Origin: Gonium pectorale
Lineage: Eukaryota > Chlorophyta > Chlorophyceae > Chlamydomonadales > Volvocaceae
Reading direction: 5' to 3'
DNA: 36,511 nucleotides
Assembly (NCBI GenBank): GCA_001584585.1
Contig: LSYV01000051.1
Coordinates: forward strand, 2,532 to 39,042
Below, in pieces: positions 20,613 through 30,600 of the stretch (position 1 is its first letter; each line of letters begins with the position of its first letter). Position numbers and translations under genes: made by a program. The notes beneath the pieces are model-generated. The model was given only the letters and a program-made list of their open reading frames with translations. It searched no databases and was not told the origin of the DNA.

Positions 20613-22797
20613 ATGGCCACCTCGTGGCATCTAACGCAGGGCGGCAGGGCCCCGATCGCCCGGCAACATTCGATAGTTCCGTCTCTCCAAGCTAGCCAGC
20701 GGCTGCGGTGCTTAATCAAGTTGGCAAGCGACGGCTTCAAAGCAGAGCGGAGGGACTCCGTTGTATGTCGTTCATCATTCCTGAAGCCGAGGCGGCCTCT
20801 GGACGCAGAGCAGGAGCTGGTTCCGTACCGCTGCTCTCAGTGCGGGGGAACCGGGAAGTGCACCTGCGCCGATTGCGGTGGCCGCGGGAAACTCTCGCGA
20901 GGTAGGCGTGACCGGGTGCCGGGTGCTCTGCTGGCGTCGGCGACAGGCCTTTCACTCGCCCCAGTGCCGACGCCAACGCAAAGCCCGGGCTGGGGCTAGG
21001 CCCCCAGTGACACGTGCCGCCCCCCCTCTCGGCCCCACTCGCAGCCGGCTACAACAAGAAGAACCGCGTGGACATGACTCGCATCGTCGGTGCGTTGCGC
21101 CGGGTTCGTGTTGGGGTGGCACCGTGGGGTGGCACATACTCTTAAGGGTCGAGTTGGGCTAACGGGCCAGCTCACGCTCCGCGTCCCGAACAGCGCGCGC
21201 AGCCCTGCCTTACGCCTGGGCAAAGTTTCCCCACGGGCAAAGTCGTTATTGCGCTTGCACGCCGAACCTGATCGTTATTCCTCCTGCCGAGCTGCTTGAA
21301 CCCGCGCACCGCTCCCCCGCCCTGATCCCGCGCGCCCTCTGGTCCACGCCCCGCCCCGCCCGGGTCCCCCAAGGCTCCAAGTGGACAGCCATGCAGGAGA
21401 CCATGGGCTGGCGGCACTTCCGGGTCATACAGGTGCGGTCCCAAACTCGGGGTTTGGGGCGGCGTCGAGAGGTTTCAAAGCTCCTGAGCTGGGAACGGCC
21501 TCTTGTGCGGCGGGCTACGGCCAGCTGGGCGAGCTGGGTCGAGCTGGGTCGGGCCAGTCGGGCGAGCTTGGCTTGCCGGGGTCGGGCGGATGACCCATGG
21601 GGCGACGGCGGCCCTGGCTGTGCCCGCGTTGCGCGGAAGCTCCTAAGCGGTCTGGCCCGGGCCCGGGAGCTGCCGCGCAGCCTCCAGACCGCAGCCCGGG
21701 CAAGTGCTCACGGGTAGTCACGTGGCTCGTGGTTCGGTGTGCCTTCCGGCGGGTGAGCAGCCGCGTCGCCGTGACTGCGGCCGGCCGCCTCTCACAAGGC
21801 TTCGAACCTGAAACGTGCTGGGCACACACACGCGCATATCTGCATATCGGGAGCGTGTGCCCACTGTCCACGGCCCACTGCGCGCCCGCCTCGCAGTGCC
21901 GCAAGGGCTCGGGCGCCCTGGCGTTTGTCCAGATGCAAGCCAGCTGCGACCCGGCCACCCAGCTCTGGGTGAGTGCTGGCCGGGGAGGGCTGGGCTGGGC
22001 CGGATGGGTGGCCTGGGCTGGGCTGGGCTGGGCTGGGCTGTGCTGGGCTGGGCTGGGCTGCATAAGAGGCGATCCTCGGGCGATGCGGCCGTGTGTGGGG
22101 CAACGAAGGTAGACGTGTTTGACATGGATCTGGGGCGGCAAATGTCTGGACAGCCACCGGGGCAATTGTAGAACTCTGCACCAGGAACGCTCCTTGACGC
22201 GCAGCGCCGCCACTACTCATGCGTAGCCCGTTGACAATTTATCCACTGTTGCTGGAGTGGGTCCGCTCTCCTCACCGCGCCCCCCCCCCCGCTGCCGGCA
22301 CCGCGCGTGACCCATGGGTCGCTTGGGTCGTTGCGCGTCAGATGAACGCCGCCAACCTCAAGGATCGCGACCTGTGGGCGGCCGGCTGGCTGCAGAAGAG
22401 CGAGATGGAGAACCCGCAGGGCGCCATGGCGGGCGGCGTCACGTGTCGCGCCTGCAGCGGCACCGGCGCGACGCCCTGCCCCGCGTGCGACGCCACGGGC
22501 GCGGTGCTGCTGCCACCCAGCGCGCTGGGTTTGCCGCCGGTGCCGTCGGTTTCGCACCCGGCCGGGGAGCCGGAGGGCGGGGCCGGGGCTGCGGACGGCA
22601 GCCGGAGTGGCAGCCGGAGTGGCAGTCCCCTCGGCGGTGCCGGGTTGGGTGGGTCCCTGGGCCGGAGAGGCGGCAGCGACAGCGGGGCATCAACGCGCCC
22701 TGGCGTGGCATCCGGTGCTGGGGGTGAGGCTGCGGAGCGTGCCCCGGGGGCCGAGGGGTTACTCGCGAGTAAGGACCCGGCGCTGCAGGGGCTTTAG
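20613..22797 (+). CDS. DnaJ-type zinc-finger protein, probably plastid-targeted
   Basis: Five exons, 20613-20901, 21045-21089, 21374-21432, 21897-21968 and 22342-22797, total 921 nt and encode 306 residues with closed phases; the third exon uses an AAG acceptor. The first 70 residues are rich in Ser, Arg and Ala with few acidic residues, consistent with a transit peptide. Cys74-x2-Cys77-GGTG and Cys85-x2-Cys88-GGRG form one half of a DnaJ cysteine-rich zinc finger; Cys190-x2-Cys193-SGTG and Cys201-x2-Cys204-DATG form the second half. Between them lies a domain with SKWTAMQETMGWRHFRV and DRDLWAAGWLQKSE. The tail is Gly/Ser-rich. No J domain is present. Plant relatives of this class (BSD2- and LQY1-like) act as plastid chaperones or assembly factors; the exact role here is inferred. 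It converges with TIC62. Confidence 0.75.
22010..22060 (+). repeat. GGGCT microsatellite in an intron
   Basis: Repeated gggct units, with one interruption (gtgct), lie in the fourth intron of the zinc-finger gene. Confidence 0.8.
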
Positions 22798-24690
22798 GCC
22801 GGGCCGGGCCGGGCGTGGTGGGGCGGCAGCGGCGTGCGGGACCGCACGCGCGTGGGGCACGCCTTCGCATCCAGGCAGGAGCGATTACTGGTATGAGAGG
22901 CTTGAGGGGGCCTGGCGGACGCACCCGGTTTATAACCCGACTGCGCCAGAGGCGGGAGGGTGCCGTTCCCAGGTGGCAGCTGTAGGAGTGAGTGAGACAG
23001 GGGAAGCGGCGCTGCGCCGGGGCGTTGCGTGCGGTCGTTATACGGAGCCCGAGGGGCTGCACCCTGAGGCGTGAGGCTGCCTGCTGCGCCATCGGGGCAT
23101 CATCATCGGGGCATATGGTAGGGGTACCACGAGAATAGGAGGGCTTACACCGGCATTCCGGTTGGAGCGCTGCGCGCGTCCCTGCACGAGACCCTTGCCC
23201 GCCTGTGTGCACAAATAAGGTGGCCATTCAACGCCCCTTGCATGCCCGACGCTGTGCCCTTTTTTGCCCTGGTCTGTGTGGCGGTACGGTCGGGCGTTAT
23301 GGCGGTGGTCCCCTTGCAGTGGAGCCACACGTGTGGCCTTCGGGGTGACCCAGGCAGGCTGCATGACACGCGCCGAGGAAGCAGCGCAGCACTTCTGAGC
23401 GGTCCTTGAGCGCTGCCGCTGCCGCTGGGCGCATTCTCACCGAGTATGCTTGCCTATTTTGGTAGCCGTCCGTGTGCCGCCGCGTGTCGCCCCGCGACCC
23501 GTGTGTGCTGAGTGTTGAAATGAAACGACGCATACGCCGAGCGTAAGCGTGAAAGTGATGATGTCGTTGTAGGACCAAGGTAGTCAAAAGGGTTGATGTC
23601 CCTGGTCGGCGGCGACCACTACCGTAGCCCCCGATGCGGCCCAGAATTCTCTATGGGGTGACCCTATGCAATGCCGTGCTGGGATGCGCCTGGGATGTTT
23701 TGAGGTTTTACCGGTACGTGAGTGAGTGTGCGCATGTGGGTGAGGAGACGCGGTGTAAAGCCGCACTCATGGCGTTGCAAGTCATCTCCGGTCATGTCTG
23801 CGCTCCGCAGATTCTGAAACCGCTTGTCCGATTGCACTTCCTGCTCGCGGAGAACGTACGGCGTTCCCACGTAACACGATCTCACGAACGGCACCACGCC
23901 TAAATACCCAAGGGACCTGCCGACACCGACCCAGTCGTCTTCTCAGTAGAACCGGAGTTCTCTTGCTCTCTCCTGCTACTGTGACCGCGTTCTGCCGTGA
24001 GGCGCCGACGAGCCCTGGACCTGAATCGTTTCTCAGCACCACGCCTGCCGGTGCCTGTTCTGTCCGAAAATCCCTACTACTCGCGTACACGACCCGAGGC
24101 CCGCCCGTTATCTTTGCAGCGGCCGTTGCTGCCATACAAGCAAGCAAGCGCAAGGCACAACAGCCTGCTCTGTACTCCTCAGCGCAACGGATCTCGCCTG
24201 TTGTTACGTCGGTATCCCACTAGGGGACTGCGCCGCTTCTCCGTCGCCTCATGCTCGCCTCATGTACCCGCATATACGGCACGCCGTTCCCGCGCCGGCC
24301 GCCCCGCTCCCAAGGTCAAAAATTGGTGGACATACCCCACCCCACCCCCACACCCGCACTGTAAAATTGCGGCACCGCCACTTCCGACATTTAAAACCTG
24401 GACAAGGCGGCGCCTGCCTGGCTGCCGCTCAAACGCAACTGATGGCTACAACCTTCAAGCCGCCTCATCGCACCCCTCCGAGGCAGGTCCCCGGCTCTCG
24501 CATCTTGATGAGTTCCAGCCCCTCACCTCACCTCACCTCACCGCACCGCACACCGACATGCAGGCCCCCGTGGCACCACCCCACCATGCGGACACGCAGC
24601 TGTGGGCCGGGTCGTCGGCACCTCATCGTCCCCGAGGGAGCCACAAATGCATGGTGCACGTCCCCACGGGTAGCCAGCCAGCCAGCCAGC
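22798..24690. other. Convergent 3' region between the zinc-finger gene and TIC62; no gene seen
   Basis: It holds the 3' UTRs of two convergent genes. Plus-strand TGTAA lies at 23754-23758 and minus-strand TGTAA (TTACA) at 23145-23149; if both are used, the transcripts would overlap by about 0.6 kb. A dispersed repeat at 23512-23566 matches the right end of the window. Short tandem repeats occur near 24524-24545 (cacct units) and 24673-24690 (agcc units). An open frame of about 700 nt from 23997 begins at GTG and looks non-coding. Confidence 0.45.
23512..23566. repeat. Dispersed repeat, copy 1
   Basis: About 55 bp closely match 36458-36510; both contain gagcgtaagcg followed by gaaagtgatg. Orientation is the same. 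The second copy runs to the window edge, so the full element is not seen. Confidence 0.6.
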
Positions 24691-27600
24691 TTAACCGAAC
24701 AGGTTGGTGAAGAACTTGGCCACCGGGTTGGCCACCTCCTCCTCCACAACCACATCGGACGGCTCCGACTGCGCCTCGGCCGCGGGGGCGGTCTCGCCGC
24801 GCTGCTTGGCCTTCCACGCGGCAATCCTGGTGGGGGAGAAGGGCGCAGGGGCGGGCAGGGTCGGGGGTTGAGAGGGGGTGCGCAATGAAGCAGGTCCGTG
24901 GCTCACGGATATGTGTATGGGGGTACACTTCGGCTGAGCACGCACATCACGATGCGTTGCGGTCGCCGATGGCAATGCTAAAACAGCGAGGCCGCAGCGA
25001 CCCGCGGGTCTGGCTCACCACTCCTGCGCCTCCTTCTTGCTCTTGGCAGCCGCCTCCTCGTCATAGTCGCCGGTCTTCTTGGCAGGCTTGGGCGCCTCAG
25101 CCTCGGCGACCGGGGCGGGCGCGGCGGCCTCAGCGACCGGGGCGGGCGCGGCAGCCTCAGCGGGCTTGGCCTAAGTGGGCGAGGGAAGCGGGAGCAGGAT
25201 GCGGAGCTTTCGAGAGCTGGCAACGCCGCTGGCATGACGCCGTTGTCAGCACCTTTCCACGGAGAGGTAGAACGGCATACGGCATAGAGCCGCAACCGCC
25301 TGAAGCCGGTGGCATGCCGCTCTGCTCCCGTATGGCATGTAATGGCGATGGAAGGCCGCACGGCCCTCGGCAGTGAACAGAGGAAAGGCGCGGTCGCCGC
25401 GTAAGCTCACCTCAGCAACGGGTGCCGGGGCCTCCGCCTTCACGGGCTCCGGAGCGGGCGCCGGCTTGGGGGCTGGAGCAGGCTCGGGCGCCTTGGCGGG
25501 CTCGGCCGGCACGACAGCCGCGGCCGCGAGGGCCGCCTTGGCCGCCTCAACCGCCTTGCGCCGCCGCTCCTCATCGGCGGAGTCGGTAGCGGGCTGCGGC
25601 GTGAGGGCAGGAAATGGGGTTCAGGCAGGGAGCAAACACGGTGGTTGGCCATAGGAGGCACAGAACGCGCCAGGACCGCCTGTCAGGCGCCCTGCCGCGT
25701 CACAAACGCGGCTACGCAGCGTCAGAGCACCCCGGGAGGGGGGGCAGCGGCAGAAACCCGGACCCGCGGGGGACCCCAGGACAGCCAGGCAACCCAACCA
25801 CGCCCCAACCCTACTGCACGGGAGCGGTATCACACCTTGGCTGGCGCGGGCTTGGGCGCGGGCTTGGGCGCCGGCGGCGCCGGCGGGAGGCGACGCGGCG
25901 CGCGGCGCCGAGCGACGGGCGTGCGCCGCGGCGTCTGGGGCGGCGGTGGGCGTACGAGGCGTCCGGCGTCGGCGGCCGTCCGTACGTNNNNNNNNNNNNN
26001 NNNNNNNNNNNNNNNNNNNNNNNNNNNNNNGGGCTCAGGCTCCGGCTCGGGCGCCTTCTGCTCCTCGACCTTCTTGCCAAAGCCGGCAAAGAAGCTGCCC
26101 ACATCGAAAAGGGGCTTGGCCTCCTCGACCACCACGTCGGGGGTGGACGAGGCAACCACCGGCTCGGGCTCAGGCTCGGCCTTGGGCGGCGGCGGCGGCG
26201 CGGCGCGGGCCTTCTTGGCGGCGGCGGGCGCGGGGACGGGCGCCGGCTCGGGCACCGGCTCGGGCTCCTGGAGGGGCGAACGGCGGATGTTCGGTAAGAG
26301 GCAGGTGATGAGCCGCCGTAAGGCGCTGAGCAGCGACAAGGGCGCGTTTACTTGTACCCGCACGACGCGTACAAGCATAATCTGGACGGGACGGAGCCGT
26401 AGATATGCGCTTGCTTTGCTCGCTAGCGTGCAGTGACCGTGCCCGATGGATCCCCGCCGCAAAGTACTCATGGATCTGGGCAATGTACATTGCAAGGGCC
26501 TTCTGCCTTCAGTTCCGCCACCCCGGCGCCTGACACGGCTTGCGCAGGTGCGTGTGTTGGGCCTTTTTTGGGTCTTTACAGAGCCATCGGGAAGGCCCCG
26601 TCCCCGACCCATGTGTCATTCGTGCACGCACCGGCTCGGCCTGCTTCTCCGCCGGCTTGGGCGCACCGAAGAAGCCCGCGAACAGCGGCACGGCGGCCTT
26701 GGCCTTGGCGGCTGCGGCAGCCTCCGCCTTGGCGGCAGCCTCCGCCTCAGCGGCGGCGGCGGCCTCGGCAGCGGCGGCAGCGGCCTTCTCCTCCTCCGTC
26801 TGGGGACAGGGCCATCGAGTGGACGCTCGTCGGGTAATCTTACGATAAACACGAATGGGAAGGAGTCTCATTATGAACACAGTCATGCCATGTACCGTGT
26901 CGTAAAAGGGGAAACCGGAGAGCCGCCCGATCGGCACGTGGCGAATGCAGCGGCCAATGCGACCCGCGCCGAGCGACGTCTTCTTGCCATCCTGCAACCC
27001 GCGGGCTGAGCCCACACGGTGCGACCCCCCTCACCGGGCCGGCGGGCTCGGGCTTCTTGCCGAAGAAACCGAACACCTTGACGCTGCCGGTCTTGGGCTT
27101 GGAGGCCTCGGCCTCGGCGGCCGCGGCAGCCTCAGCGGCAGCCTTGTCCTCCTGGGCCTGCCGCCGCACGGAGCGGCACCGTGGACGTCAGTCAGGACAA
27201 GGGTCAAGTCAAAAGGGGGGGCGCGCTAGCCCATACCTGCCACAGTCCATCTTAGGATTGCCCAGCTGTGGAGCCCATGGAGAGTGCCTTCACTCTAGGC
27301 CAGGCCTGGTTGGTGAGTTGGGACGCCCCGGAAGGCACGGAGGGGCCACTCGTCGAGGCACACCCCACCTTGCGCCATCTTCCCGCCTCCCTCCCTCCCC
27401 TCGCTCCTCTGCCCCGCACCCGCACCCGCTTACCGGCGCGGCGGGCTCGGGCGCCTTGCCGAAGAAGCCAAACACCTTGGCGCTGCCCACCTTGGCGGCC
27501 ACCGGCTCCGGGGCAGCGGGCTTGGGGTTGAGCACCTGAGGTTGAGAGGTGCGGCGGGAGGGGTAGGGGGTTTGGAAGGCATTCTCAGTAGAGAAGCCTG

Positions 27601-30600
27601 GGGGCGCATGTCTGTCCCGATCGAGGTCAACAACTGGGGGCTGAGAGGCTGAGAGCTGAGCGCTGGCGCTTTCCTTCCGGGAGGGGGGGTGCGGTCGGCA
27701 AACAGGGACAGCGGTATGCATCGGGCGGCAGCCGCGCGCTACCCAGCAGGGGTCTACCAACAACCTTTCACCCAGGGGGGGCATCGTCCGTTCGGGACCC
27801 CGGGCCACGTACCCCACCGCACCCTCTGCGCTCCTCTGCCCGTTAGGCGTCCGGTCCCGCTACCCACACAGCTCCGTTCTCCATCCCCGAGACCGAGACC
27901 AGCAGCTCGCCCAGCGGGTTCCGCCCTTCCCCTCGCTACCTCTTTCCCTCTCCCGCCCTCGTCGCGCCTCCTTGGCCGCCAGCCTCAAGCACTGACCCCG
28001 CTGGTCCCTCCACCCGCGACTCCACCCCCTCCACCCCCTTCCTTCGTTACGTCGCTCTCGACGGTTCGACCTCCGGCCTCTTTACTGAGGACGCCTTTTA
28101 ATCCTCTGACCCCTCCCCTCCCGCCACGGCTCGTTGCCCTTCTTCACTAACATCCCCCTCCCGCCCCTGACCCGCCGGCCGCACCTCGTCCACGATGGCG
28201 GCCTGCTCCTTATCCGACAGCAGCACGCCCGCGCCCGCCGCCTTGCGAGCGCGCTCCAGCACCAGCTTGGAGGCGGTCTCCAGCAGCGCCGCCTTCTCGG
28301 CGCGCGCCTTGGCCTCCGCCAGCTGCGTCTCCAGCGGCTTGGCCTGCTTCAGCAGCGGGGCCACCTCCTTCTTCACGGCCGTCTCCTGTCAAGGGGAGGG
28401 GCGCAGAGAGGCGGCGGTGAGAGAGAGGAAGCGGCGCGGGGGGAGCCATGCTGCGGGCCAGGTGAGGAAGAAAAAGTGGGGTGTGTGTGCTTGGGTTATA
28501 GTAGTGCGCAGGGCGGCCAGGGGGCCTCCATGGTCGGGCGCCTACGCAGCCGCCACGTAACGCCAGGCGGCCGCCATCCCCATCCTCCGCTGACCAGCAC
28601 GAGATTGTTGCGCTGCCCTATGCCTTCTCCAGCCCCACCCGAACCCCTCCGTACTCAGCTCCCGCACAGACCCCCGCCCGCCCCGTCTCCATTTCCCCCC
28701 GCGCACCGTGGCCTTGGCCTCCTTGAGGCGGGCCGCCAGCTCCGCCACCCGCTTGTCCGCGTCCAGCAGCGCGGCGGCCGCGGCGCTGGCCTTGACCTGC
28801 GCGGCCGCCAGCTCCGCGCGGGCAGCGTCCACGGCCTCCTTGTTGGCTAGCTGCGCCTCCTGCGGGGAGCGGACCAGGGACGGGGCGCGCAGGCGGGGAG
28901 GCCAGGCGTACAGGTTCAGGATCGCTCTGGGCGGGAGGGGAGGCTCGGCATGCGGGTGGAGGATTGTATTCTGTTGCGGCGCGCCCCTTCCCGTGCAGAC
29001 TCCTCTGCGTGCACAACCCCGTGACCATGTGGAGAGAAGTGAGGAGAGAAAGAGAAAATGGACAGGAGGCGCGGGAAAACCATGCTCATGTCAGGCGCCA
29101 CGGGCAGGCAGTCAGCTTTGCGTTTTGGATTGAAGCCCGCGTGCTGCCCCCCCCCGCCAGGTCGTAGGGGTGAAGGAGAAAGGGGATGAATAACAATGAG
29201 CTGGGCGCCAGCAGTGGGGGGGGCGAGTTGAACGGGAGAGGCAGCCCGGGGCACTTCCTAGAGAGCCTTGCCCTTGCCTTCTGCCGAGAATCGTAGTGAA
29301 CATGTCAACTGAAGGTGAAACTGGCTGTTCTCGAGGCTACCCCTTGCGGCCACCAAACCAAAGATGAGCGGGACCGCTGGGATGCGGCGTGCGGGTCACA
29401 TGAGTGGGCGGTGCAGCGGTGGCCCCCTCACCCGGCTGATGTCCGAGGGCAACTCGGTCATGAGCTCCTCAAAGGCGCGCGGCGGCGCGGTCGTCTCCGC
29501 GACCACCTCCAACACCTTGTTCTCCGCGGCGGCGGGCGAGCGGCAGGCCGCCGCCACCAGCTCCGCCACCTGCAGCCGGCTGACCTGGCCGCCGAAGGTC
29601 GAGTCGCGCGGCTTGAGGACCACGTTGTGCGTCTTCTTGTAGTCGTCCGTGGGGCGCTCCATGCCGCCTGGACCCCGGGGTCAGTGGGTTCCGGGATCAG
29701 TGGGTTCCGCGGTAGGTAATCACGGATTTGGGTGCGCGGTTAAGTGTAATAAATACACACGTGTGCGAGGTACGCAGTGCGTCTGTTTTCCCGCGCCGTG
29801 CTGTACGCGCGTGGTCGACGGTCCTAGTCCAAGGCCACCCTGCGCCGTCAGACCATCACGCCTCAGTGCCACCCCTTCCGCAGCACCAATCTGGCGCTCG
29901 ACCGCCACAGCCATCCGCCACTTCCCGCCCACGCCGATCCCGCTCCCTGCAGCGCCGATCCTAAAACACCGCTTGCTCGCCCCCCACCCACCCCGTCCTA
30001 CCGCCCCTCCCCCCAGGATACTCGCCGCGCCGCTCCTCTGGCCCTCCCCTCCCCTCCCCCTTCGAGCCCTCCCGGAAGCCTCCTGCCCACCCCTCTTCCC
30101 CACCTCCTCACCAACCCAACCCGGGGCCGGACAATGCACACCCTTTCGCTTCCCATCCTCTCCCACTACCCCTCCCCCAGCTTCTACCTACTACCTACTA
30201 CCTACTGCTCGCCTGCCCTGTCCCTGTCCCGGCGCAGCTTGCTCAGCGTGCCCACGGGATGAATAAGCAACCCCTTCCCCCGCTCCTCGGCCCCTCGCGC
30301 CTCGCCCCCCGATCCTCGCCCCCCCTCCTCGCCCCCCCTCCTCGCCCCCCCCTCCTCGCCCCGCTCCTCGCCCCCCCCCCGCTCCATGCGCTCACCCGGC
30401 CGCACGATGGTGTACGCCATGCCGCTGCCCTCCAGCGCCTTCTCCGCCTCGCGCTTCCACAGCAGCACGCCGCCAAACAGGTTGAGCACGCCCGCCGGCC
30501 AGCCCAGCTTGCCGGTGCCTAGCGACGACACCAGGATGAACTGACCCACGCCCAGCTCGGCTGCCTTGTTGACCAGCGCGATGCTGCCTTCGCCGTCCAC

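Noticed and set aside
23997..24710. 237-codon open frame in the convergent region
   Set aside because: It starts at GTG, ends inside the antisense of the TIC62 last exon, and its product is low-complexity Pro/His/Arg.
30270..30385. C-rich repeated cctcgcccccc sequence, considered as a CRISPR-like array or coding repeat
   Set aside because: It is a simple intronic microsatellite in TIC62, with no spacers and no frame joining the neighbouring exons.
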